Assembly: GCF_027484705.1 (NCBI RefSeq)
Contig: NZ_JAIXSL010000015.1
Location: 62,001 to 126,000 of the forward strand
From: Flavobacterium sp.
GTDB lineage: Bacteria > Bacteroidota > Bacteroidia > Flavobacteriales > Flavobacteriaceae
Length of the DNA stretch: 64,000 nt
Direction: 5' to 3'
A model generated the notes under the pieces. That model was given only the letters and a program-made list of their open reading frames with translations, had not been told where the DNA came from and did no database searches. The position numbers and the translations under genes are program-made. Shown piece after piece: positions 1-9,234 of this stretch. Numbering within the stretch: the stretch's first letter is position 1; every line of letters starts with the position of its first letter.

Positions 1-672
1 ACGCAGGTTTCCTATCTCGAAACTGCTACGGACGACCAGAAATATTCTAAGGAAAAAGTCCTTTTTGATGAACACAAACCGGTATCGCCGCGGTATAATT
101 TCACAGGAAATCAAATTGTGCAGTGTGACGCTTTACAGCAGTTGATCTTTGACCAGTCGTTGTTGGCTTTTGCACAGGAATATTTAGGTTGTAAACCCAT
201 TCTGGATTTGGTGGCTTTCTGGTGGAGCGCTCCGTTTCAGGGCGTTGGAAAAAATGCTGCGGCGCAAATGTATCATTTCGACCTCGACAGGATTAAGTTT
301 ATGAAGTTCTTTTTTTATATCACCGATGTGACGCCTGAAACCGGACCGCATTGTTTTGTGAAAGGATCGCACGGAAAACTCCCAAAAGCCATCAACCGCG
401 ACGGACGTTTCGAAGACGAAGCAATCGAAAGGGTTTTCGGCAAAGAAAACGTCATGGAAATTTGTGGCAGACGAGGCAGCATTTTGGCTGTGGATACGAG
501 AGGTTTCCATAAGGGGAAAGACCTCACGCAAGGAAAACGCCTGTTGTTCCAGATTCAGTTTACCAACAGCTTGTTCGGGCAAACGTATCAGCCGGTCGAT
601 CAATCGTTAATGCTTCCGAAATATAAAAGCCTGATGGAAAAATATAACCATACTTACGGCAATATCTGTTAA
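1..672 (+). CDS. PhyH-family (phytanoyl-CoA dioxygenase-like) oxygenase, 5' end missing
   Basis: The frame is open from base 1 to the stop at 672, so the start lies outside the window; the GTG at 118 is probably internal. The visible 223 residues fit a non-haem Fe(II)/2-oxoglutarate oxygenase of the PhyH family. The metal-binding HxD is read at 274-282 (H-F-D), the distal His at 508-510 (FHKG), and a following Arg (GKRLLFQIQF) suits 2-oxoglutarate binding. Such enzymes hydroxylate small substrates; in glycan loci their substrate is usually unknown. It ends 15 bp before the next gene, so it probably belongs to the same operon. The family call is fairly safe; the substrate cannot be inferred. 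Confidence 0.75.
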   Translation, partial: TQVSYLETATDDQKYSKEKVLFDEHKPVSPRYNFTGNQIVQCDALQQLIFDQSLLAFAQEYLGCKPILDLVAFWWSAPFQGVGKNAAAQMYHFDLDRIKFMKFFFYITDVTPETGPHCFVKGSHGKLPKAINRDGRFEDEAIERVFGKENVMEICGRRGSILAVDTRGFHKGKDLTQGKRLLFQIQFTNSLFGQTYQPVDQSLMLPKYKSLMEKYNHTYGNIC

Positions 673-687
673 TATCACAAACCAGCA

Positions 688-2166
688 ATGAATGTAGCCT
701 TTTTTACAAATTACATATACACGCCGCATTTCGAAACCGAGCTCGAGCTGATCCAGCTTCATCTCGACAAAGGCGATACGGTATATCATTTTGTATGCGA
801 CAAACATTTGGTGAGTTGCGATTTCAATCCGAATGGCGATTTGCTCAAATGCATTGCGTGTACTTCGAAAAGAAGTAAAGGCCAGGAATTGTTGACCAAT
901 AATGAAAATTATCACGAGATTAAGATTTCAAAACCCAAAAATAAAACGTTTAACAGTTTGCCCGAATTGCATTTCAATTCGATTGCGGAACTCAGACAAT
1001 ACAAGATTGACAATTTTGAAATAGGTGATGCGGCGCTTTCATCCCTGGTTTCGATTGTCCGCGATCCGGAACCGGATTTGAAGGTTTTTCATGATATGCT
1101 TTCGAGAATCATCCTTTCGGCGCATTATTGCTATCATTTTTTTCAAAGTGAATTGCTCGCTTATTCGATTGATACTTTTTACAATTTCAACGGCAGGTTT
1201 GCGACGAATCGAGCAGCTTTACGAGCGGCCCAAAAGAAAAGTGTTCCGGTTTTGATCCATGAAAGAGGCCACAATTTCAAGACTTACGAATTGTTCGATA
1301 ATGTGTTGCCGCATGAAATCGGTCCATTCATCGACCGTGCGTCAAAAGCTTGGGAGCAAAATGCGGATGCTGAAAATAAAAATCAAGTGGCTCACGATTT
1401 CTATAAAAATCGGGCTAGTGGAAAAGACCAAGGTTGGGTTTCATTTACCAAAGACCAGAAGAAAGGTTTGTTGCCCGAACATTGGGATGAAACCGTTGAT
1501 AATATTGTGATTTTCAATTCTTCGGAGGATGAGTATGTTTCGATAGGCAAAGATTGGGATTCCGGTTTTTTCGAAACCCAGACCAAATTGATGTTGAAGT
1601 TGATGAATGACCCACGCTTGTCAGACAAAAAAATATGGGTGCGCCTGCATCCGAACATGAAAACGATGGCTAAGAAGTATTTGGAGAAAACTTATGCCGC
1701 TTTACAGGGAAACATCGAACTCATCATGCCCGAATCGCCAATCAACAGTTACGATTTGATGCATGCTTCTAATAAAATCCTGACCTTTGGTTCCACTGTC
1801 GGTATTGAAGCCACTTATTGGGGCAAACCGTCGATATTGCTTGGGCCAAGTTTCTACAAGGCTTTTGAAGCCACGCACAATCCTGAGAGTTATGAAGAAC
1901 TGATTGCGATGTTACTCGATAAAGATTTGAAAGCGCTCGCACAGGAGAACACTTTGCCTTATGGTTTTCACATCAATAGCTTTGGAATTCCTTTCAGAAT
2001 TTACCAACCTAAAAATCTTTTTGAAGGAGAATTTAAAGGCTTCGATCTGAGTACCGCATTCGATTACGCTAAATGGGAAAAAGTATCGCTTACCCGCGGA
2101 TGGCATTGGTTTTATCATAAATTGAATACACTCAACCATAAGTTACGTTTGAAAAAATATGTATAG
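688..2166 (+). CDS. Putative GT-B-fold surface polysaccharide biosynthesis protein
   Basis: This 492-residue protein has no signal peptide or membrane segment. The N-terminal half looks Rossmann-like (MNVAFFTNYIYTP). A His-Glu-Arg-Gly-His stretch lies near residue 191. The C-terminal half carries FGSTVGIEATYWGKPSI near residues 368-384, which resembles the nucleotide-binding end of capsule GT-B proteins and UDP-GlcNAc 2-epimerase-like folds. I infer a cytoplasmic glycosyltransferase or capsule assembly protein, donor unknown. It overlaps the next gene by 8 bp, which suggests translational coupling. Confidence 0.55.
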   Translation: MNVAFFTNYIYTPHFETELELIQLHLDKGDTVYHFVCDKHLVSCDFNPNGDLLKCIACTSKRSKGQELLTNNENYHEIKISKPKNKTFNSLPELHFNSIAELRQYKIDNFEIGDAALSSLVSIVRDPEPDLKVFHDMLSRIILSAHYCYHFFQSELLAYSIDTFYNFNGRFATNRAALRAAQKKSVPVLIHERGHNFKTYELFDNVLPHEIGPFIDRASKAWEQNADAENKNQVAHDFYKNRASGKDQGWVSFTKDQKKGLLPEHWDETVDNIVIFNSSEDEYVSIGKDWDSGFFETQTKLMLKLMNDPRLSDKKIWVRLHPNMKTMAKKYLEKTYAALQGNIELIMPESPINSYDLMHASNKILTFGSTVGIEATYWGKPSILLGPSFYKAFEATHNPESYEELIAMLLDKDLKALAQENTLPYGFHINSFGIPFRIYQPKNLFEGEFKGFDLSTAFDYAKWEKVSLTRGWHWFYHKLNTLNHKLRLKKYV

Positions 2167-3121
2167 TACGCCTATTTTATATATCGTTTTTAATCGTCCA
2201 GAAGAAACGGCACAGTCGTTCGAAGTCTTCAGGAAACTGAAACCAGCGAGACTCTATATTGCGGCTGACGGCGCCAGATATGGAAGACAAGATGATGTTG
2301 AAAATACTCAAAAAGTAAAGCAAATTGTCCGTCAGGTTGATTGGGATTGTGAAGTCAAAACTTTGTATCATCCCGAAAATAAAGGCTGTAGGATTGCGGT
2401 TCAAATGGCTATCGATTGGTTTTTTGAAAACGAACCCGAAGGAATCATAATAGAAGATGACATCATTCCGAACAACGCCTTTTTTGAATATTGCCAAGCC
2501 ATGCTGGAAAAATACCGCGACGATGACAGTATTCTTACGATCAACGGTTGCAGTTTAGGCTATCAAAACGACAAGCAACCTTACGGCAAAACCCGTTATT
2601 TCAATATGTGGGGCTGGGCTACTTGGCGCAATAGCGTGCAAAAAGTAAAGGAAACCTGGGCGAATTATGATCCGAAAATTTCTCTGGAAGCCGATGCTAT
2701 AATGAAGAAAAACCTACATCTTCCGGTTTTGTTCGACGGCAATGCGATTTGGGCGAAATATTGGGAAGGATTGTTTCTTAAAGTTTACGAAAACCGCATC
2801 AACACTTGGGATTACCAATGGTGTTATTCCGTTTTGAAAACCGATACGTTTTGCATCAGGCCTTCACAGAATTATGTGGTCAACATCGGTAGCGGAGAAC
2901 TTGCCACGCACCACAATTTTGATGATGCCCCGATTTTTCATTTTACCTATACAGCTACACATTTCACAGACAAGAAAATCAATCCAAAAATCGATTTCCG
3001 TTATGAGATTTTCCATGTCGGAGCTATCGTGAATTCACATTATTTCAGGACTTTGACCCGAAGCTACCTCAAATTGTATCTCAAAAATCTGGTCAAAAAA
3101 TTGAAAGCTAAAATTTCTTAA
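2159..3121 (+). CDS. Glycosyltransferase, GT-A fold (GNT-I/HlpA-like)
   Basis: The 320-residue product opens with a nucleotide-sugar binding strand (PILYIVFNRPEET). The acidic metal-binding motif is E99-D100-D101 in IIIEDDIIPNNAFFEYC, followed by NMWGWATWR. This pattern is shared by a bacterial family distantly related to GNT-I N-acetylglucosaminyltransferases. It should move one sugar from a nucleotide donor to a growing lipid-linked glycan in the cytoplasm; donor and acceptor are not readable. It overlaps the preceding gene by 8 bp. Confidence 0.7.
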   Translation: MYSTPILYIVFNRPEETAQSFEVFRKLKPARLYIAADGARYGRQDDVENTQKVKQIVRQVDWDCEVKTLYHPENKGCRIAVQMAIDWFFENEPEGIIIEDDIIPNNAFFEYCQAMLEKYRDDDSILTINGCSLGYQNDKQPYGKTRYFNMWGWATWRNSVQKVKETWANYDPKISLEADAIMKKNLHLPVLFDGNAIWAKYWEGLFLKVYENRINTWDYQWCYSVLKTDTFCIRPSQNYVVNIGSGELATHHNFDDAPIFHFTYTATHFTDKKINPKIDFRYEIFHVGAIVNSHYFRTLTRSYLKLYLKNLVKKLKAKIS

Positions 3122-3130
3122 ACCATTCCA

Positions 3131-4093
3131 ATGACCGTTACCGTTGCGATCGCTACTTATTTTTCCGCGCCTTACATCATTGAAACGCTCGAAAGTGTCT
3201 ATAATCAGACGTATGAGAATATCGCCGTTGTGATTTCGGATGATTGTTCAACCGATGATACGATAAAACTGATTCAGGATTGGGCGGCGCAAGAGAAAAA
3301 CCAAAAGCGATTTGTGAGTATCAAAGTCATTACGGTTCCTCAAAATACCGGAGTTTCCGCGAATTGCAACCGTTGCGTGGCCGCTGCGCCATCAGATTGG
3401 ATGAAATTTATCGCGGGTGATGATATTTTGCTGCCGAATTGCATTGAAGACAACGTCAATTTTATCAAGCAGCATCCTGAAGCGCATGTTATTTTCAGTC
3501 AGGTGCGGCTTTATAAAGATGTTTTTATTGAAGATAATTACATCAAAACCATTCCGCAAGCGTTTCCGGAAAATCTTATGGGCGCTATGTTGACGGCTCA
3601 GGATCAGCATCAGTTGTTGTTGGTTTCTGATAGAATCAACTATACGCCGTCTTATATTTTCAATAAACAATGCGTACTCAAAGTAGGCGGTTTTGACGAA
3701 TCGAACCGCTTGATTGAAGATTATCCGATGTGGCTCAAACTGACCGCTTCGGGCGAAAAATTCTATTATTTCCATAAAGAAACTGTGGGTTATCGCATCC
3801 ATCAAAATGCCACGAACAATGTAGGTGATGCGGTTTTATTCAAACCATCGGTGTTCAATTCGTATAAGATTAGGAAGAAAATTGCGCATCCGTATTTGCC
3901 TTTCGAAATTGTGAAATCTGAGCAATTTATTTACGGCGTTTCCAAGATTTTCCAAAGTTTAGGTTGGAACAAACAACATAAGATTTACGCGCCCTTGTAC
4001 CGATTTGCGTGTTTTTACCTGAATCCGTTTTACTATATTTTCGCTTTGAAAAAAAGGCTGCCGAATAATAAAACCAACCTATTTTACGCTTAA
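3131..4093 (+). CDS. Family 2 glycosyltransferase
   Basis: The 320-residue protein is a clear GT2 enzyme of the GT-A fold. It shows VTVAIATYFSAPYI at the N-terminus, the nucleotide-binding SDDCSTDDT at residues 37-44, and a GDD metal site at D97-D98. A later region (GGFDESNRLIEDYPMWLKL) carries the ED pair expected for the catalytic base. The last 60 residues are basic and aromatic and may touch the membrane. It lies 9 bp after the previous glycosyltransferase and 2 bp before the next. Sugar specificity is unknown. Confidence 0.85.
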   Translation: MTVTVAIATYFSAPYIIETLESVYNQTYENIAVVISDDCSTDDTIKLIQDWAAQEKNQKRFVSIKVITVPQNTGVSANCNRCVAAAPSDWMKFIAGDDILLPNCIEDNVNFIKQHPEAHVIFSQVRLYKDVFIEDNYIKTIPQAFPENLMGAMLTAQDQHQLLLVSDRINYTPSYIFNKQCVLKVGGFDESNRLIEDYPMWLKLTASGEKFYYFHKETVGYRIHQNATNNVGDAVLFKPSVFNSYKIRKKIAHPYLPFEIVKSEQFIYGVSKIFQSLGWNKQHKIYAPLYRFACFYLNPFYYIFALKKRLPNNKTNLFYA

Positions 4094-4095
4094 AT

Positions 4096-5100
4096 ATGCG
4101 TCTAAGTATTATCATTCCGGCCTATAAAGTTGAGGGTTTTATCGAAAAATGCATCCGGAGTTTAGAAGCTCAGAATATCCCAAAAATCGATTATGAAATC
4201 ATCGTCACCAACGACGGTTCACCCGATAAAAGCAGTGAAATTGTCCGAAAATTACAAGCCGAATTTTCCAATCTGATTTTAATTGATCAGGAAAATCAGG
4301 GCGTTTCGATGGCCAGAAATAATGCGATTGCGATGGCCAAAGGAAAATACATTTTGCCGATTGATCCTGACGATTATGTTTTGCCCAATACGTTTCACAG
4401 GTTTTTAGAGCGCGCCGAACAAGAAGATTTGGATGGGTTTTATCTCGGGTTTGAAGTGTTCGATGTTAATGGGAAAAGCACTTGGCATACGAATTACAAT
4501 CATTTGCAACAGACTGTTGATGGTGTTGAAGGTTATTTCGCCTCACGCGGACCAGGTGTTGTCGATCCGGATCGTTCCGTGGGAATGCTTTTCAAAAAAT
4601 CGATTTTAGATCAGTTTGAAATCCATTATCCTAAAGATGTTCCTTACCTCGAAGACGGACTTTTTTTGGCTAAATTTTTTGCAGTCGCTCAGAAAGTGGC
4701 GTTTGACAACCAAAGGTTTTATCAGCGAACTACGCGTCCGGGATCAGCGACTAATTCTGCGTTGTTTTATTCAGAGAAAGCGATTCAAGGTTTCATCCAT
4801 GCGATTGAAGACATCAAATCTTTTGGGAACAAAATCGAATCCCGGCAGTCTCAAAAGCTACTGATCAATCATGTTGTAGGAAAATTCACTTTATTGCCAT
4901 TAACTTCGTTTATTGGGCAGAAGAATATCAAAAATTATTTTAAGTTTATCCAAAAACTAAAAGAGAAGCATCTTAATAAAATCACCACTGAAGGATTGCG
5001 GCTCGACTATGCTAAAATGGCGTCGATATACAATAGCAGTGCTTTATTATTCTATATTTATTATCCGATTAGTTGTAAATTAAAAAACTATAAAAAATGA
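4096..5100 (+). CDS. Family 2 glycosyltransferase
   Basis: The 334-residue GT2 enzyme begins RLSIIIPAYKVEGFI, has TNDGSPDKS near residues 38-46 and DPDD at 90-93 as the metal-binding DxD. The region around PYLEDGLFLAKFF should hold the catalytic acid pair. It is soluble apart from a hydrophobic patch at the C-terminus (LLFYIYYPISCKL). Its stop overlaps the start of the next gene by 4 bp. It probably adds one residue to the repeat unit; the donor is not predictable. Confidence 0.85.
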   Translation: MRLSIIIPAYKVEGFIEKCIRSLEAQNIPKIDYEIIVTNDGSPDKSSEIVRKLQAEFSNLILIDQENQGVSMARNNAIAMAKGKYILPIDPDDYVLPNTFHRFLERAEQEDLDGFYLGFEVFDVNGKSTWHTNYNHLQQTVDGVEGYFASRGPGVVDPDRSVGMLFKKSILDQFEIHYPKDVPYLEDGLFLAKFFAVAQKVAFDNQRFYQRTTRPGSATNSALFYSEKAIQGFIHAIEDIKSFGNKIESRQSQKLLINHVVGKFTLLPLTSFIGQKNIKNYFKFIQKLKEKHLNKITTEGLRLDYAKMASIYNSSALLFYIYYPISCKLKNYKK

Positions 5101-5777
5101 GAATCCAAGACATTATCCCGCTTTCGATCAGAAAATCGTTGTTGAAAATCCACCAATCGTGGTTGTGGCCTAAAGCGCTTGAAGAATACAAAGCTGAAAT
5201 TGAAGCCGGTCGCATTCCTTCGCCAGAACTGATCAAAAGGTTGGTTTACGCATGGGGAAATCAAGGGTTTTCAGCACAAATCGATTACACGCTTACCTGC
5301 ATCGAAAAAACGATGAAATCAGAAGGATTGATTTTCGAATGCGGCAGCGGATTGTCTACAATTCTATTGGGCATTATCGCCAAAAAGCAAAACCGCAAAA
5401 TGGTTTCTTTCGAACACATCGATTTCTGGGCGCACCGCATTCAGAAAGAACTCGATAAAAACCAAATGAGCAACAATACGATTTACACGCGGCCTTTAAA
5501 AGATTACGGAGCTTTTGCGTGGTACGACACTGACGGTTTTCAAGCCGAGAAAATCGGACTTTGCGTGTGCGATGCGCCTCCGGGTAATACCAAAGGCGGA
5601 AGACGCGGTTTCTTGTATCTTTTTAAAGATTATCTGTTGCCGAATTCTGTGATTCTGGTCGATGATACGATTCGCGAAGATGAACAGAAAATGATTCAGG
5701 AATGGGAAAAAGAACTACCGATGAGCATCGAATTCTCAGGCGTTTTTGATCCTCATGCGATTTTAAGGATTCACTAA
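5097..5777 (+). CDS. Class I SAM-dependent methyltransferase-like protein
   Basis: This 226-residue protein has a Rossmann methyltransferase core. The glycine-rich motif I is ECGSGLST at residues 81-88, an acidic strand-end follows at FEH, and CDAPPGNTKGG sits where motif IV is expected, followed by an IxLVDDT strand. I infer methylation of a sugar or a related group on the glycan. No specific family is recognisable. The start overlaps the upstream stop by 4 bp and the next gene begins 5 bp after its stop. Confidence 0.55.
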   Translation: MRIQDIIPLSIRKSLLKIHQSWLWPKALEEYKAEIEAGRIPSPELIKRLVYAWGNQGFSAQIDYTLTCIEKTMKSEGLIFECGSGLSTILLGIIAKKQNRKMVSFEHIDFWAHRIQKELDKNQMSNNTIYTRPLKDYGAFAWYDTDGFQAEKIGLCVCDAPPGNTKGGRRGFLYLFKDYLLPNSVILVDDTIREDEQKMIQEWEKELPMSIEFSGVFDPHAILRIH

Positions 5778-5782
5778 AATTT

Positions 5783-6859
5783 ATGAATAACATTACACTC
5801 ATAGCAGGAGCAAGGCCCAATTTCATTAAGATTGCGCCGATTGTTCATGCATTAAAAGCACAGCAGATTTCGTATCGATTGGTGCATACCGGCCAGCATT
5901 TCGATGAGAAAATGAGCTATACGTTTTTCAGGCAGCTCAACATTCCGGAACCCGACATCAACCTGAACTGTGGCGGCGGATCGCAAGCCGAACAAACCGC
6001 TGCGATTATGATGGCTTTCGAAAAAGAACTTATCGCCAATCCGACCGATTTGGTTTTGGTCGTCGGCGATGTGACGAGTACGATGGCCTGCAGTATCGTA
6101 GCCAAAAAGCTCCATACTAAAGTGGCGCATGTCGAAGCCGGAATCCGTTCTTACGATATGGGAATGCCTGAAGAAATTAACCGTTTGGTGACAGATGCGA
6201 TTACGGATTATTTTTTCACGACTACGGTTTGGGCTTCTGAGAACTTAAGAAAAGCGGGCGTAGCTGAAGATAAAATCTTTTTCGTCGGCAATGTGATGAT
6301 TGATACTTTACTCAGCAACCGCAGCAAATTCGTGCAACCTGGTTTCTGGAATGCCTTAAATCTAGTCACAAAAAAATATTTTGTACTTACGTTACACCGA
6401 CCTGCGAATGTAGATCAAGTTGAGAATCTCGTGGTTTTGCTTAATGAAATTACCAATAATGTCAATAGCTTGCCTGTGTTGTTTCCAATCCATCCGCGTA
6501 CGGCGAAAGTGCTTCAGGAATCCGGATTCAGTAATGCAAACCTGCATATCATTGAACCTTTGGGTTATCTGGAATTTAATTATTTGGTGGAGAATGCGCT
6601 TTGTGTAATTACAGATTCAGGCGGTATTACTGAGGAAACTACCGTAATGGGAATTCCGTGTATGACCTTGCGCGACAATACTGAACGGCCAGAAACCATA
6701 GAACTCGGAACGAACGAATTGTTAGGAACCAATCCGAAAGCGATTCAGCCCGCACTCGAAATCTTGTTCAGCAACCAATGGAAAAAAGGTTCGATTCCAG
6801 AAAAATGGGACGGAAAAGCAGCAGAACGCATCGTAAAATTACTTGCCGAACTTCCCTAA
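5783..6859 (+). CDS. wecB: UDP-N-acetylglucosamine 2-epimerase, non-hydrolysing (WecB/MnaA-like)
   Basis: The 358-residue product carries the WecB signature throughout: GARPNFIKIAPI, VHTGQHFDEKMS, GDVTSTMACSIVAKK, VAHVEAGIRS, PEEINRLVTD, LHRPANVD and ITDSGGITEE. Non-hydrolysing enzymes interconvert UDP-GlcNAc and UDP-ManNAc, or do the same 2-epimerisation on related UDP-HexNAc sugars such as precursors of FucNAc. This is distinct from the hydrolysing NeuC-type protein at 54545. Its length is close to the usual 370. No dedicated UDP-ManNAc dehydrogenase is visible here, so the final sugar is uncertain. Confidence 0.9.
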   Translation: MNNITLIAGARPNFIKIAPIVHALKAQQISYRLVHTGQHFDEKMSYTFFRQLNIPEPDINLNCGGGSQAEQTAAIMMAFEKELIANPTDLVLVVGDVTSTMACSIVAKKLHTKVAHVEAGIRSYDMGMPEEINRLVTDAITDYFFTTTVWASENLRKAGVAEDKIFFVGNVMIDTLLSNRSKFVQPGFWNALNLVTKKYFVLTLHRPANVDQVENLVVLLNEITNNVNSLPVLFPIHPRTAKVLQESGFSNANLHIIEPLGYLEFNYLVENALCVITDSGGITEETTVMGIPCMTLRDNTERPETIELGTNELLGTNPKAIQPALEILFSNQWKKGSIPEKWDGKAAERIVKLLAELP

Positions 6860-6878
6860 AAATACTTCAGTCGAATTT

Positions 6879-7982
6879 ATGAGCAAAAAAATCTTACTGG
6901 TCAGCAATGCGTTTTATCCCGAAAATTCCCCGAGATCATTCCGCGCGACCGAATTGGCGAAAGAATTGGTAAGACAAGGCCACCGCGTGAAAGTGATTAC
7001 GCATCCGCGTGAAGGCACCGAGAGATTTTGCGCTGATCACGGCATCGAATACAAAAGTTTAGGGAAATTAACTTGGCCGGTTCCGACTGTGAAAGGCTCC
7101 GGAATCATATTGCTTTTCTGGCGCGTGATTGTGCGATTCAGCATGTTGTTGTTCGAATATCCGATGATTCAGTTGGTTTCACTGGTCAAAAAAGCTTTGA
7201 AAGACGAGAAAGGTTACGACGCTTTGATCTCGATAGCGGTTCCGTATCCGATTCATTGGGGCGTTGCGGCAGTTTGGTCAGACAGTATTGCCAAAGTCTG
7301 GATTGCGGATTGTGGCGATCCTTATATGGGACAGGAAAACGACACGTTCAAACCGCCTTTTTATTTCGGATATCTTGAAAAGAAATTCTGTAGAAAAGCA
7401 ACGTACATCACAGTTCCGACCGAGGCTTCGATTAAAGGATATTACCAGGAATTCCATTCTAAAATTAAAGTCATCTCACAAGGATTCCGATTTGAAGACA
7501 TCAAATTATACACAGGTGAAAAACAAACCGATAAAATCATTTTTGGTTATGGCGGCATGTTCATTCCCGGCAGAAGAGATCCGTCGGAATTTCTGAATTT
7601 CCTCAATTCGCTGGATGACAGCTATAATTTTGAATTTCATATTTACACAAATACGCCGCAATTTGTCCAATCTTTCATTGATGCTTCTAAAAATAGAATT
7701 CAATTGAAAAATGTTTTGGACAGAAATTCCCTCATGTACGAAATGAGCAAAATGGATTTTCTCGTCAATTTCGAAAACGCAGGAACCGCACAAACTCCCA
7801 GCAAACTGATAGATTACGCGATACTAAAAAAACCGATTTTATCCGTAAAGTTTGGAGATTTAAAACAAAATCACGTTTTGGAATTCCTTCAAGGAAATTA
7901 TCAAAACGCGTTGGTCATCGACCAGCCGGATCAGTACAGAATTGAGCATGTTACCCATAAATTTGTCACACTGATCCAATAA
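6879..7982 (+). CDS. Glycosyltransferase, GT4-like (GT-B fold)
   Basis: I place the start at ATG 6879 (MSKKILLVSNAFYP) rather than the in-frame ATG 6843 inside the upstream gene, because the GT-B N-terminal strand begins there. The 367-residue protein shows NSPRSFRATELAKELVRQGHRVKVITHP, a typical acceptor-domain opening, and NAGTAQTPSKLIDYAILKKPIL near the C-terminus, a variant of the donor-binding helix. The classical E-x7-E is not evident. It probably transfers a sugar within the same repeat unit. Confidence 0.75.
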   Translation: MSKKILLVSNAFYPENSPRSFRATELAKELVRQGHRVKVITHPREGTERFCADHGIEYKSLGKLTWPVPTVKGSGIILLFWRVIVRFSMLLFEYPMIQLVSLVKKALKDEKGYDALISIAVPYPIHWGVAAVWSDSIAKVWIADCGDPYMGQENDTFKPPFYFGYLEKKFCRKATYITVPTEASIKGYYQEFHSKIKVISQGFRFEDIKLYTGEKQTDKIIFGYGGMFIPGRRDPSEFLNFLNSLDDSYNFEFHIYTNTPQFVQSFIDASKNRIQLKNVLDRNSLMYEMSKMDFLVNFENAGTAQTPSKLIDYAILKKPILSVKFGDLKQNHVLEFLQGNYQNALVIDQPDQYRIEHVTHKFVTLIQ

Positions 7983-7994
7983 TTTGACTGTCAA

Positions 7995-9233
7995 TTGTAT
8001 AAACGTAAAGTCCATCCTTTGAAGAATAACTTTGTTTTCTTTCTATTTTCACCTTTTCTTGGCCTGATTCAAGCCATCAAACACTACAGGGAAAGCTGGG
8101 CCAGAAACAGCATCTGGTTGTTTGTGATTTTTTATGGTTATACGATGTATCGCCCGGAAATCATGGACTCGAGCCGTTATGTGGCCAAACTTCAGGAACT
8201 GTATAACGCGCCGGTGAGTTGGGATGCCTTTCTGAGTAATTTTTATTCGGATGAAACAGGAACAGTCGATATTTACCAACCATTAGTCACTTATTTGCTG
8301 TCGTTTTTTACGAACAACGGAAACGTCTTATTTGCAGTTTTCGGAATCTTGTTTGGGTTTTTCTATTCGAGGAACATTTGGCTGCTGCTCGATCTTTCCA
8401 AAAAACAGAAAATGACCGTTGGTATGGTTACCGTTCTGATTGCGTTTTGTTGCGTCATTGGATTCTGGAATCTCAATGGTGTCAGAATGTGGACTGCCGC
8501 GCACATGTTTTTCTATGGTGCGTTTTTGCTGCTCGTCAACGGCAATAAAAAAGGGGTCATCGTTGCGGTGCTGAGTATTTTAGTGCATTTTTCGTTTGTG
8601 CTACCGGTCGGAATTCTGCTGCTGTTCTATTTCGTTAAAATCCCGTGGCGTATTTTATATTTCTTTTTCATCTCGAGTTTTTTCATTTCTAGTCTTAATA
8701 TCGAATCGATTCGTTCAAGACTCGAAAGCGTCGCTCCGGATTTTCTTTTGCCGCGTGTGAAAAGTTACACCAGCGATGAGTACGTAGAAACAATTTCGGA
8801 TCTGAATGCGACCGGAAACTGGTACATCACTTATTACAGCATCAGCATCAATTGGTATATCATGATTTTGTTTACGATCATCTATTTTTCCAAATCCAAG
8901 TTCAGCGCTTACAGCAAATCATTCTCTAACCTGTTTGGGTTTTCGCTTTTGTTTTTGTCGGTAGGGAACATCACTTCGTTGTTGCCTTCAGGAAACCGGT
9001 ATTTGTTGGTAGCACAGCTTTTCGCCACCGCATTGTTATTTTTTTATTACGTTGTTTATGAAGACCGCGAATACCGGAAATGGGCGATGCTCTGTTCGCC
9101 TTTGCTATTCTTTTTTATCATTGTTTCGGTACGTATGTCTTTCGATACGATCAGTTTGATGACCATTTTGACCAATCCGGTATTGGCGACGATTGTTGAT
9201 TTACCGATACCGTTAATAGACCTAATCAAATAG
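7995..9233 (+). CDS. EpsG-family polysaccharide polymerase (Wzy-like), TTG start
   Basis: This 412-residue integral membrane protein has about ten hydrophobic segments and an early region (MYRPEIMDSSRYVAKLQELY) with the Asp-Ser-x-Arg-Tyr pattern seen in EpsG/Wzy-like polymerases. Such proteins link lipid-bound repeat units in the periplasm. The frame is open only from the stop at 7980-7982, and TTG at 7995 is the first credible initiator; there is no early in-frame ATG. It is the only polymerase candidate seen. It ends just before another TTG-started gene. Confidence 0.75.
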   Translation: MYKRKVHPLKNNFVFFLFSPFLGLIQAIKHYRESWARNSIWLFVIFYGYTMYRPEIMDSSRYVAKLQELYNAPVSWDAFLSNFYSDETGTVDIYQPLVTYLLSFFTNNGNVLFAVFGILFGFFYSRNIWLLLDLSKKQKMTVGMVTVLIAFCCVIGFWNLNGVRMWTAAHMFFYGAFLLLVNGNKKGVIVAVLSILVHFSFVLPVGILLLFYFVKIPWRILYFFFISSFFISSLNIESIRSRLESVAPDFLLPRVKSYTSDEYVETISDLNATGNWYITYYSISINWYIMILFTIIYFSKSKFSAYSKSFSNLFGFSLLFLSVGNITSLLPSGNRYLLVAQLFATALLFFYYVVYEDREYRKWAMLCSPLLFFFIIVSVRMSFDTISLMTILTNPVLATIVDLPIPLIDLIK

Positions 9234-9234
9234 T